From Flavipsychrobacter sp. (GTDB lineage: Bacteria; Bacteroidota; Bacteroidia; Chitinophagales; Chitinophagaceae), in contig JANINW010000062.1 in the NCBI GenBank assembly GCA_024508935.1, forward strand, positions 947 through 34,204: 33,258 nt of DNA, given 5' to 3'. The first letter of the stretch is position 1; the number at the start of each line of letters is the position of its first letter. Under the pieces are notes generated by a model, which was not told where the DNA came from, did no database searches, and saw only the letters and a program-made list of their open reading frames with translations. Below are positions 1 to 7,376 of the stretch, piece by piece. The position numbers and the translations under genes are program-made.

Positions 1-971
1 ATTTAAGTAATGCTATAGATTCTCTTATCCGCGTTACAAGCCCGCGATTTTTCAACGGCGTAATCCTCATCTCAAAAAATAGCAAGCCTGTGTACAGGAA
101 AAGCTATGGGTACAGTGATTTAACTAAAAAAACGCTCCTGAAGCTCGATAACCAGTTTCTAATAGGCTCCATTAGTAAGCAGTTTACTGCTACTTTGGTA
201 CTACAGGAAATGGAAGCCGGGCGCATACAAGCTGACCAAACTATCCGCTATTATTTGCCCGATTTCAAACAACGATGGGCGGATTCCGTAACCGTGCAGC
301 AGTTATTAAATCATACATCAGGCATTACCGATTGGAACAAAAGCCTGGCCCATCAACCCGGCGACAGGTTTGCGTATTCCAATATCAACTATGCAATACT
401 GGGCAGGATCGTTGAAAAAACTTCCGGCAAAACCTATGCAGTACTTACAGCAGATTTGTTCAAACACTGTAAAATGAGTTCCTCCACAGTTCCACCCGGC
501 ACCGGCAGAAAGAGTAATACTAAAAAATTGGTAAAAGGGCATGCTGAAACAGACAATGTGAAATATGAGGAGGAGAATATATTAGATCTGCTGGATTCGC
601 CAGTGATGGGCGTACCTGCCGGTGGCATGATCTCTACAGCCGGCGACCTCAATACATGGATGTACTGTTTGCATAATGGAAAACTTTTGGCGGATAGCAC
701 TTACCAAATAATGATCAGCCATTCTGTTGTGCGGCCACATAGGTGGGGAGTGCTTAAATATGGAGATGGTATACAGGTAGACAGCCTGGATGGTATATTG
801 GAGCTAAGTATGAGCGGCTATGTACCCGGGTTTATTTCAACGATGATCTATTATCCAAAAACAAAAGTTAGCATGGTAGTGCTTGAAAACATATCGCCTT
901 CATCTTCAGATATGAACCGGGCATTTTACTTTCATGACCAGGTCAGGAAAATTGTCCGTGCCTCATTTTAA
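1..971 (+). CDS. Serine hydrolase of the beta-lactamase/class C fold, 5' end cut by the window
   Basis: The open frame runs from nt 3 with no stop, so the gene starts outside the window. The GTG at nt 90 is internal, because the residues before it (FFNGVILISKNSKPVYRKSY) are the usual N-terminal strand of this family. Two active-site motifs are seen: SISK (the SxxK nucleophile and general base) and YSN (YxN). The third motif, normally H-[ST]-G before a PGF turn, reads MSGYVPGF, so the His is missing. Family members are periplasmic or secreted esterases, peptidases or D-aminopeptidases with a penicillin-binding fold; the substrate cannot be told from sequence. The gene lies outside the integrated element on its left and ends 42 nt before a leftward terminator. 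I am sure of the fold and not of the activity. Confidence 0.9.
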   Translation, partial: LSNAIDSLIRVTSPRFFNGVILISKNSKPVYRKSYGYSDLTKKTLLKLDNQFLIGSISKQFTATLVLQEMEAGRIQADQTIRYYLPDFKQRWADSVTVQQLLNHTSGITDWNKSLAHQPGDRFAYSNINYAILGRIVEKTSGKTYAVLTADLFKHCKMSSSTVPPGTGRKSNTKKLVKGHAETDNVKYEEENILDLLDSPVMGVPAGGMISTAGDLNTWMYCLHNGKLLADSTYQIMISHSVVRPHRWGVLKYGDGIQVDSLDGILELSMSGYVPGFISTMIYYPKTKVSMVVLENISPSSSDMNRAFYFHDQVRKIVRASF

Positions 972-1013
972 TCTTGATCAAAAAAATATTTGAAGCATAT
1001 CCTACGAACAAAA

Positions 1014-1045
1014 AAGCCCAATCTTTCGATTGAGCTTTTCTTTTT
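1014..1045 (-). terminator. Intrinsic terminator, probably the original one of tRNA-Pro
   Basis: The stem AAGCCCAATC (1014-1023) pairs with GATTGAGCTT (1028-1037) around a TTTC loop. The single non-Watson-Crick position is C.A on the plus strand but G.U in a minus-strand transcript, and a run of A follows on the left (T-run in the minus transcript). It therefore works leftward. It lies directly beyond the tRNA-Pro 3'-end fragment, as expected for the terminator of the uninterrupted tRNA gene before insertion. Confidence 0.75.
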
Positions 1046-1075
1046 TGTGTCGGGAAGACAGGATTCGAACCTGCG
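1043..1075. repeat. attR-like direct repeat (tRNA-Pro 3' end), distal end of the element
   Basis: These 33 nt are identical to 11160-11192. The copy contains the T arm and 3' acceptor strand of tRNA-Pro but no anticodon arm, so it is not a tRNA gene. The matching end inside the complete tRNA-Pro and the adjacent integrase make this the attachment core left after site-specific insertion. Confidence 0.88.
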
Positions 1076-1168
1076 CCAATCCGCGGGTCTGTAAACCATC
1101 TTCTAAACCAATATTTATAAGGCTCATTCAGCAATATTCTCGAGGACAAATATAGTAAATTAATTGTC

Positions 1169-1188
1169 TGGACTACCCATTGGACTAC
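1169..1188. repeat. Paired TGGACTAC direct repeats, left end
   Basis: TGGACTAC occurs at 1169-1176 and again at 1181-1188, starts 12 nt apart. The same octamer pair with the same 12-nt period lies at the right end (10996-11015). Position just inside both attachment cores suggests arm-type sites for the integrase or a directionality factor; that role is inferred. Confidence 0.7.
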
Positions 1189-1191
1189 TTC

Positions 1192-3090
1192 TCAACTACG
1201 TACATATTTTCTAAATGCTGTGACAATCTGAAATATAAAATATGCAATGACTATACGATTGAGGGCATCTACAAAATAGATTATACCAGGAGAACTTCTA
1301 ACGTCTACAATTCTATCTAAAATGTGAGCAGGATTTAGTAATTGTGGGTATATGTATAACCGCCCATAGAATATTTCAGAAAGGCTCAATCTGACATCCC
1401 TTAAAGATGTTGCAAATTTATCATGGGCTAGCTTAGTCGACGTAAGTAATGCAATCGGTATATACAGGATAAAATTTGAGATCAAAGATAACCAGGTCGC
1501 TTTCCACCAATTTTGCCCATAATCATTTGTTTGACCCAACCACAAAATAAATCTATCCTTATAGTTATATTTTTCCGCCGACGTGATATATTGCGCGTAA
1601 TACCACATTTCTCTCCTTTGAAACTCTAAAGCTAATGGTCGGTCGCCTTGCTTTTCCATCGCAAGCTTTAATTGCCGATAAACTTCTCGATTATTAAGTG
1701 TAAAGTCTAATCTTGTCTCCTCAGTCATTCCTTTTTTCCTTTTTATCTTAGCTATATCCAAAACCCCAAGTTTTTCGTTTGGGAACCACTTGCATTTGGA
1801 TGTTGAGATTTCAGAAACAATTGAATTAGTTATAATAACTCTGTCAAACGATGCAAAATCTGTTTGAAAGAACTGGGTATCACCTAGATTGGTCGCATGT
1901 ACAAACATTTCGCTTGAACTCATTGTCAACTTCTCGCCTTCTGAAATTAAGTCTAACATTTTAGGTTGTTCAATTTGAATTGGAACAGCAATCATTCTTC
2001 TGCTTCTGACCTTAGCATTATGCACAACAAACCACGTTGTAAATGACGCTCTTACGTTTGAAAATACTATTTGCGCTCTATTTAGGAAATTGGTGATTTC
2101 GATCTTGTTAAACCACATATTCTCGAACACGAAATCGGCATTGGCATTAAAATTGGACAATTCCAAAAGACCTACGTCAATATTTCTAAATACTATATTC
2201 CCTTTTAATGTAGGACTTGCGTTAACTCTAATAGAATGTACAATTGGTTTCAATTCGAAAGTATCCTTAACATCAATATCTGCAAAGAAACCATTGCTAA
2301 AATTGCAGTTTGCGATATAAAAACTCTTTATAGTATTCGGCGATGTACCACGACTTCTAAAAGTCACAAAAAAGTTATCTCTATATTCGCCCCCACTTAA
2401 CGAAAGAAATCCCCCGATATCGTTGTTAAAGAAACGTGACTCCTTGTGATAGACGCCGTCAATTAAAAGAAGAGAACCAGAAAACATAGAATTCTCGATT
2501 TCTATGCGCTTTTTAAACTCATTACTGGCGAGAAGCAAGTTATTAATTTTTGAATCATCTATTGAAAAGTTGCAATCGAATGTATTTTTCTTGAGGTCAA
2601 ATTGCTTACCAATTTCAATCAGTTGGAAACCGCAAAAGCTTTTAATAGTTGAATTTTCAACAGAGAGCTTACCGTTTGGAACTTCAATTTTAATAAAATC
2701 TAACCCAAGGTCAAATTGACAATTGCTTAACACTAAGTTGTCCAATACTTTCCCTTCACGAAAAAAAACAGCACCGCGATGAATACATTGGCCAAAGAAA
2801 ATTGAATATGAATGCCTAACAGGTGCTATTCTGCTACCAGTAACATCAAAATTGCTGAACGATACGGTCTTTTCAAAAATACAGTCAATAAATTTTATTC
2901 CAGAATGAAAATCTAATTCACTAAATATTACCTCATCTTGAAAAATACAGTTTTTGAAAGTTAGCCAATCCTTGTTATAGTCTTCTCCTCGAAAAACAAC
3001 TTGGTCGGCAACTACCAAACCCGTTATTTCCTCGGAAGAGGTGTGGCCTTTTACCAAAGGCAGAAGATAGTCAACAAACTTGGTTACCAT
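1192..3090 (-). CDS. Pentapeptide-like beta-helix protein with C-terminal membrane anchor
   Basis: The protein has 632 residues. Residues about 20-440 are a long series of short strands with repeating hydrophobic/Cys-Phe spacing (for example FKNCIFQDEVIFSELDF), typical of degenerate pentapeptide or right-handed beta-helix repeats. A helical linker follows (EVYRQLKLAMEKQGDRPLAL), resembling the C-terminal region of membrane-bound pentapeptide proteins. Two membrane segments come at about 531-552 and 602-627, separated by some 50 residues with no K+-channel filter motif. The start ATG at 3090 begins directly with the first repeats, and no signal peptide is seen, so the helix is probably cytoplasmic. 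It is island cargo next to the left attachment site, transcribed alone. The function is unknown; an effector that damages or gates the membrane is one guess. The gene call is firm. Confidence 0.85.
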   Translation of the reverse strand: MVTKFVDYLLPLVKGHTSSEEITGLVVADQVVFRGEDYNKDWLTFKNCIFQDEVIFSELDFHSGIKFIDCIFEKTVSFSNFDVTGSRIAPVRHSYSIFFGQCIHRGAVFFREGKVLDNLVLSNCQFDLGLDFIKIEVPNGKLSVENSTIKSFCGFQLIEIGKQFDLKKNTFDCNFSIDDSKINNLLLASNEFKKRIEIENSMFSGSLLLIDGVYHKESRFFNNDIGGFLSLSGGEYRDNFFVTFRSRGTSPNTIKSFYIANCNFSNGFFADIDVKDTFELKPIVHSIRVNASPTLKGNIVFRNIDVGLLELSNFNANADFVFENMWFNKIEITNFLNRAQIVFSNVRASFTTWFVVHNAKVRSRRMIAVPIQIEQPKMLDLISEGEKLTMSSSEMFVHATNLGDTQFFQTDFASFDRVIITNSIVSEISTSKCKWFPNEKLGVLDIAKIKRKKGMTEETRLDFTLNNREVYRQLKLAMEKQGDRPLALEFQRREMWYYAQYITSAEKYNYKDRFILWLGQTNDYGQNWWKATWLSLISNFILYIPIALLTSTKLAHDKFATSLRDVRLSLSEIFYGRLYIYPQLLNPAHILDRIVDVRSSPGIIYFVDALNRIVIAYFIFQIVTAFRKYVRS

Positions 3091-3222
3091 ACTTTAAAAT
3101 ACAAAAAACAAACAAAAGCAAGCCTTAAAGCGGAATGACTGTAATGTAATGAAAGGAATGTAGCTGCGAGTGCTAATGGCTGGGGTGGCCTGGGAGCGAA
3201 TGCGAAGGGACACACAGTGAGA

Positions 3223-3370
3223 GCCTTTTTAGAGGCATTATTGTACTCAATAATAAGCGTGGCGCTGTGCCAATAAAAAGGCTTGAACGCAGCCTATTAG
3301 CTACGCAGGCGAGCACTAACAATAAGCAGCGGGTGGATGTAGTAATCTGCTGTTAGCCTTGTGCCTAGCC
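3223..3370. other. Densely folded non-coding block between cargo genes (in the 3091-3573 gap)
   Basis: The 483-nt gap holds no credible ORF but many inverted repeats. GCCTTTTTA (3223-3231) pairs with TAAAAAGGC (3274-3282) and encloses ATTATTG/CAATAAT (3237-3243/3248-3254, 4-nt loop). AGGCT/AGCCT (3279-3283/3291-3295) competes with the outer stem. A second domain nests GCAC/GTGC (3313-3316/3361-3364), TAAC/GTTA (3317-3320/3352-3355) and AGCAG/CTGCT (3325-3329/3347-3351), with a flanking GGC/GCC. It could be an RNA, a folded single-stranded recombination site or an origin; nothing decides between these. Confidence 0.55.
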
Positions 3371-3573
3371 ACAGTTTACTACAGACACAGGAGCTGCGAC
3401 GAATGAGGGCAAATGACTTGCAAATATTGTGACAGACTGCGATAGCACCCTTTAGGGCATTACTTCTCCTTTACTACCATTTTAAAGACATTAGATACAG
3501 TAAAGGTGTAGTAATGGTCTGGCGGAATATTTGCTCATGCAGCCCGAATGAGACCTTTTAACCTGCATCAAAA

Positions 3574-4314
3574 CTATTTCCAATTAGGATAATCTATTAG
3601 ATGGATTAATTCTTCTAATGCAATCCGCAAGTCATCTTTTATGTTGTTTAAATCGGTCTGACGTGCAATATAGCGTCTATTATGAGCACTTAAATCTCCC
3701 ATTTTTTTCAAATTCGGCAAACTACTCTTTGCATTTCGCCCCACATTCCATGTATTTTCTGCCTTAAATAAATCTATTAAATCACTCAAGTAATAAAAGT
3801 TGCCACTATTATTTTTGACCTTGGACGAAATGCCATGCTTCTCAAAAGTTTCAATAATTAAAACCTCAAGCAATTTCCGAGTCATTACACTGCATGCGTC
3901 GTACAACCCTTGGTCATAGCAAACAGCGGCTTGGGTTGCTATTGCTTTTAAATACCCTCTTGTGTTGTCGAATAATTCTGCAGGAAAATAACTATTGCTA
4001 GGGATTATGACCTTGGGTGCATTTACAATATTATCAATTGCAGCTTTTTTATTACGCTCCAAATGATAAAGTCCTTTTTGGATTATAAATTTGGGAGGTT
4101 TGTTTTTCAGTATCTTTGAATTGATTGAAAGGTACTGTGGTATATTGCTATATTTTTTGATTTTGAGTTCATCAAAGCACTCGTCTATGTCCTTAGCTTT
4201 TATCCCTTGATTCCCCTTAACCACAGTCAGATAATAAACAAAGAAATCAACTTTGCTACCAGCCGGTAGAGAATCAAAATCTTTTACCGTTGAAATAAAA
4301 TGCTCTAAACTCAT
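3574..4314 (-). CDS. DUF4145-like protein, second gene of a coupled pair
   Basis: The protein has 246 residues. Residues about 1-90 (SLEHFISTVKDF, then VDFFVYYLTVVKG) form a winged-helix-like helical domain that also occurs twice in the upstream protein. Residues about 125-240 resemble DUF4145: a helix with Y-x2-GLYDACSVMTRKLLEV, a pair of hydrophobic helices, then LKKMGDLSAHNRR and a final helix EELIHLIDY. DUF4145-type domains are small helical bundles often found in restriction and other defence loci; no catalytic residues are known to me. Its ATG overlaps the TGA of the zinc ribbon gene (ATGA, 4311-4314), so the two are translationally coupled and probably form a complex. The gene is certain and its role is not known. 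Confidence 0.85.
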   Translation of the reverse strand: MSLEHFISTVKDFDSLPAGSKVDFFVYYLTVVKGNQGIKAKDIDECFDELKIKKYSNIPQYLSINSKILKNKPPKFIIQKGLYHLERNKKAAIDNIVNAPKVIIPSNSYFPAELFDNTRGYLKAIATQAAVCYDQGLYDACSVMTRKLLEVLIIETFEKHGISSKVKNNSGNFYYLSDLIDLFKAENTWNVGRNAKSSLPNLKKMGDLSAHNRRYIARQTDLNNIKDDLRIALEELIHLIDYPNWK

Positions 4315-5504
4315 TTAGCTATCTTTTTATTCCAAGCTTTAATTTGATTATTTCCTATTATTGTAGTTCTAATTCCGGCACTTTTTATTTCAATCCATCC
4401 CGTTCGGCTAGCAGTATTTCTAACAGTCTGAGGCAGATTTTCCGACACCCTTAAATCAAGGACATCGTAACAAGTGTAAATATGATTGAATGTAATCTCT
4501 GTTATTCCTAAAGTCTCCTGTAGATAAAACACAAAAAGTAAATTCCGTTCTTGATCACTTTTCGGTGAATATCTGGCTAAAAACGATTCTAGGCTTTCTT
4601 TCCCGCTTGGTTCAAAATCTATATTGGTTAATCTCTTCAAACCTTTTCCTCCATTGGAAGCTCTTTTAGGTGTAACATTTTTGTCTTCATCGGTATTGTT
4701 GTCTTTTTTACCTTTAGATGTAGTTCTTTGTCTAGGAGTTGCACTGCTAGTCCTTCCTATAATTTCCTTTGCTTTATCTATGCCAGCACCTAAAATCGAA
4801 AACTCATCAGTCAAAGGATTAATATAACCGCCTTGTACTGCTCTATTCATATACATGGTCAAATTCTTTCGTGTAGATTTGTCGTATCTACCCGACTCCT
4901 TATACCTGTTCACAATATCCTCGCGAGTAAATGTATCTTGACCAAAATTAGAGGCGTAGAAGGCATAAACAACAATCCATTCTGCTTCCGAACTTGGTAG
5001 GTTTTTAATTGCTACAGCTTTTAACGTTTGGAATTGTTGGTTTTTTTCAGAAGGTGCAGTGGACGTCGAATTCTGCGGGGAATCGTTTGCGACTCCGTTT
5101 ATAACTTCTGCCTCTTGAACACTATTAATATTCTCATCTAATTGATTTATATCGCCGCTGCTTGAACCATTCCCTAATAAATTCACACTAGGCATTCCCT
5201 TTTTACTTAGGTAGGCATCTCTCAAAATATTGGACAAATCTTTTCCAACGGCATCACTAAAAGTTGCTTCAATAATTCTGTCATTTACAGTCTCATGTAG
5301 CCTGAAGGTGTTTGTATTTTGTTGTGCAGCAGTTTTCGCTTGTTCGCTTTTGGGGGTTCCACAATTAATACAGCCTACATAATCTTTTTCCAATAAGGCT
5401 CCACATTCTTTGCATTTAAATTGAGATAGGCACCCACCACAGAAGTATCCAACGGCTGGTAACGGCTTGGAGCAATTTGAGCAAAATTGTTGGCTTGTGT
5501 CCAT
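4311..5504 (-). CDS. Double zinc ribbon protein with two copies of the shared helical domain
   Basis: The protein has 397 residues. The N-terminus carries four zinc-binding CxxC knuckles (CSNC, CGGC, CKEC, CINC) within residues 8-50, a double zinc ribbon. A low-complexity polar linker follows. Residues about 170-250 (AEWIVVYAFYASNFG, EDIVNRYKESG) and about 305-395 (SLESFLARY, LLFVFYLQETLG) are two copies of a winged-helix-like domain also found at the N-terminus of the downstream protein. A Lys/Asp-rich linker lies between them. The gene is the first of a two-gene unit, coupled by an ATGA overlap. It starts about 520 nt from the divergent promoter of the non-coding RNA at 6061. I do not recognise the family; nucleic-acid binding is an inference from the ribbons and winged-helix-like parts. 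Confidence 0.85.
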   Translation of the reverse strand: MDTSQQFCSNCSKPLPAVGYFCGGCLSQFKCKECGALLEKDYVGCINCGTPKSEQAKTAAQQNTNTFRLHETVNDRIIEATFSDAVGKDLSNILRDAYLSKKGMPSVNLLGNGSSSGDINQLDENINSVQEAEVINGVANDSPQNSTSTAPSEKNQQFQTLKAVAIKNLPSSEAEWIVVYAFYASNFGQDTFTREDIVNRYKESGRYDKSTRKNLTMYMNRAVQGGYINPLTDEFSILGAGIDKAKEIIGRTSSATPRQRTTSKGKKDNNTDEDKNVTPKRASNGGKGLKRLTNIDFEPSGKESLESFLARYSPKSDQERNLLFVFYLQETLGITEITFNHIYTCYDVLDLRVSENLPQTVRNTASRTGWIEIKSAGIRTTIIGNNQIKAWNKKIAK

Positions 5505-6022
5505 TGTAATATTTATTAGTCGTAAGTATATGTAAAATACAAGATGAAAATAACTTCTTTACTACGTATAAAATCTGTAGTTCAATGTTGACCATCAGGT
5601 CACAACAACTACTAACAATACTTCTTATTTCATTACTACTATTAAAGACAATGTAAATTTACAGGTTGGTACGATTTTTAACAACCGTTTTTAAACGGTT
5701 GACTTTTCAAGATTTTTTTCTATAAATCTATGTGTAGGGGGATGACATCATCACGACTATCGTATAGGAGGGTATGAAATGGGGTCCCTTCGTCTCTCAT
5801 ATACGTACAACTTACTAACCCATCTAAATTTCACGGCTTAGAATTCAGCAATAACCTTTTTAGTTAAAGCTATTAAATTTATTATGCTGTACATAATCAC
5901 CCAAGTTATAAAAATGAGCTATAAACCCTGCCATGATTACATGGTGCTGTAAATTACTGTTACGTAACCGTCTGGTGAGTAACCTAACAGGTTAAACTAT
6001 TATAAGCAGCAACAAATATATT
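5505..6022. other. Long intergenic leader, no gene seen
   Basis: There is no credible ORF. CAACCGTTT (5682-5690) and AAACGGTTG (5693-5701) form a perfect 9-bp hairpin with a 2-nt loop and T-rich flanks. It could terminate or shape a transcript, or be a dyad operator. The 11-mer TGGTGAGTAAC occurs at 5973-5983 and again at 6110-6120. AACCT/AGGTT forms a short dyad near 5981-5993. The segment separates the divergent zinc ribbon gene and the 6061 RNA, so it probably holds the promoter of the former, which I could not place. Confidence 0.4.
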
Positions 6023-6054
6023 TTTGGAAATTTAATTGTTATTATATATATTTG
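6023..6054 (+). promoter_or_regulatory. Bacteroidota-type promoter of the 6061 RNA
   Basis: TTTG at 6023-6026 and TATATTTG at 6047-6054 match the -33 TTTG and -7 TAnnTTTG elements used by the primary sigma factor of this phylum. The gap of 20 nt is typical. The start would be at about 6060-6062. No ORF follows for the next 500 nt on this strand. Confidence 0.68.
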
Positions 6055-6060
6055 CCATAT

Positions 6061-6562
6061 AACAGTATCTCTCCTTGGTATCAAAGGTAATACGCCAAAT
6101 GCGTTCGAATGGTGAGTAACTGGAAACAGATCAACCCCATTCTAGAAGTCGGGTAGTAAGTGCGGCCTTGTAATAATAGGTAACCATAGCGCCCAGGTTC
6201 CCCGATCGTTACCGAAACAGTTTTTATAATAAGATTATCACTGGTTAGCATGTGCCTACAGTTATAGCAGATGTTATAGGGCTGAAGAAAGTTGAAGTTA
6301 ACCAGAGTTATTGTTGGAGGAGTCCTCAATAACGTAAGGCTTAAAACGAGGTAATCGAAACGTAAGAATAATAGGTTGAACTATTCAACAGGTAGAGTAA
6401 AACCCTATAGGGGACTTGTTATGCTTAATAGAGATGATATTTGCGCCTACCTACAGAGGTAATATACTGGCAATTTTTTTATCTAGTCAGTTTAGTCAGA
6501 ACCTATATAGAGTTACTGACTGACCAATAATAAAACAACCCCAATATAGGGGTTGTTTTTTT
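6061..6562 (+). ncRNA. Putative structured non-coding RNA of about 500 nt
   Basis: The unit has a promoter (6023-6054), no plus-strand ORF, and a strong terminator (6532-6562). In between are many perfect stems: ACGC/GCGT (6092-6104), GGTAAC/GTTACC (6179-6184/6208-6213), CTGGTTA/TAACCAG (6241-6247/6299-6305) and GTTATTG/CAATAAC (6307-6313/6327-6333). Further on are GTTGAA/TTCAAC (6375-6380/6384-6389), the palindrome CCCTATAGGG (6403-6412), TACCT/AGGTA (6448-6452/6457-6461) and AGTCAGT/ACTGACT (6485-6491/6515-6521). CTGGTTA/TAACCAG encloses CCTA/TAGG. It does not match any RNA family I can recall (not RNase P, tmRNA or a complete group II intron: no domain V). Its neighbours are the zinc ribbon/DUF4145 pair (divergent) and DUF5131 (convergent). 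The direction follows the promoter and terminator; the function is unknown. Confidence 0.6.
6532..6562. terminator. Strong bidirectional terminator
   Basis: AAAACAACCCC (6532-6542) pairs perfectly with GGGGTTGTTTT (6549-6559) over an AATATA loop, followed by more T on the plus strand. It ends the rightward 6061 RNA. The leading A residues also give a U tail to the leftward DUF5131 transcript, whose stop is at 6564. Confidence 0.88.
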
Positions 6563-6563
6563 G

Positions 6564-7376
6564 CTATTGAGGCTCAGCCACCTGAGGAAACTCTCTTATT
6601 TGAAGTGATTGAGGAAATCTCTGGAAGTCATCACCATGAAGGTTACTAATGAATTCAGTCTTGGAAACAAAGGAGCCTATACCCTGTTTAGCAAGGTGAG
6701 TACCCATCTGCTTTACAAACACCTTAGCAGAACTATGACCTTGAATGTCATGCACTGCTTTTTCTATCCAATCTACTTTACAAGGCCTAAATATGTACTT
6801 ACCTGTTAAGTTTCCACTTTCACCACCGAAAATCACCCAATCCATCTTTTGAATAGGATAGCTACTATCTGCTGACATGCTCAAAAAATCAACTTCTTCC
6901 AAAAGAGGTTCTGCACTGATAAATCTCAATTTGGCAGGTATATTGGCCAAAGTCTCAACTCTATGAAAGTTCTTCTGATTCTCAACAGTAACCCCTAACC
7001 ATACGTTCTCATATCCACTACCCCAATCTGTTGGTAAACAGTGCTTAATTCTCTCAGGCCTTTTAGTGAGTATTTGCCAAGTATGCTGAGGGGTTTTCTT
7101 TATAACCTCCCAGGCATCTTCTCTCCAGCCATCTGCTTCTTCAATAAAAAAATCGCTCATGCTACAAGTGAAAATCATTCTCCCTTCCTGATCATACAAA
7201 GGTTTATGAAAATACTCATCGCTTGTCCGTCTGACTAAAGAACCATCTTTACCATCCTTCTCTAAAATTCTATGCATATAACAGTATTTACAGCCTTCTG
7301 ATACTTTTTTGCAACCGATCCAAAAATTATGGGTATCGGTGGTCCATTGTATTTTACTGTTCTCCATTTTGATCAT
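6564..7376 (-). CDS. Phage Gp37/Gp68-type (DUF5131) three-Cys protein
   Basis: The protein has 270 residues. It begins IQWTTDTHNFWIGC and has the family's CX6CX2C cluster (Cys22, Cys29, Cys32: GCKKVSEGCKYCYMHR), which resembles an iron-sulfur or metal-binding site of radical-SAM-like proteins. Other family signatures are FTCSMSDFF, TKRPERI, NVWLGVTVENQ, RFISAEPLLE and VIFGGESG. These match the Gp37/Gp68 family found on phages and islands; the biochemical reaction is not established. The usual three-Cys-motif partner (TcmP) gene is absent here. The frame overlaps the ATPase gene upstream; starting at the second ATG (7367) shortens the overlap from 23 to 14 nt, and I cannot decide between them. 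Translation is probably coupled to the ATPase. Confidence 0.9.
   Translation of the reverse strand: MIKMENSKIQWTTDTHNFWIGCKKVSEGCKYCYMHRILEKDGKDGSLVRRTSDEYFHKPLYDQEGRMIFTCSMSDFFIEEADGWREDAWEVIKKTPQHTWQILTKRPERIKHCLPTDWGSGYENVWLGVTVENQKNFHRVETLANIPAKLRFISAEPLLEEVDFLSMSADSSYPIQKMDWVIFGGESGNLTGKYIFRPCKVDWIEKAVHDIQGHSSAKVFVKQMGTHLAKQGIGSFVSKTEFISNLHGDDFQRFPQSLQIREFPQVAEPQ

Noticed and set aside
1051-1110. A second tRNA gene at the left end
   Set aside because: Only the T arm and 3' acceptor strand match tRNA-Pro; after 1075 no anticodon stem or 5' acceptor strand can be found. It is an attachment-site remnant.
943-1149. Leftward 68-residue ORF across the attachment site
   Set aside because: It spans a terminator and the tRNA fragment and has no coding features.
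3305-3370. Integron attC site
   Set aside because: TAAC/GTTA stems with bulges are suggestive, but the flanking core sequences do not match the attC consensus and no IntI-type integrase is present.
6084-6120. 16S rRNA fragment (GGTAATACG and GGTGAGTAAC)
   Set aside because: Two short matches to universal 16S words occur in the wrong order and spacing; treated as chance.
6081-6329. Leftward 82-residue ORF
   Set aside because: The protein shows no family pattern and no suitable start context, and it lies antisense to the folded RNA with promoter and terminator on the other strand.
6061-6562. Group II intron or its remnant
   Set aside because: GTGCGG near 6159 and the many stems recall one, but no domain V-like hairpin (GAGC...GTTC type) and no reverse transcriptase gene are present.
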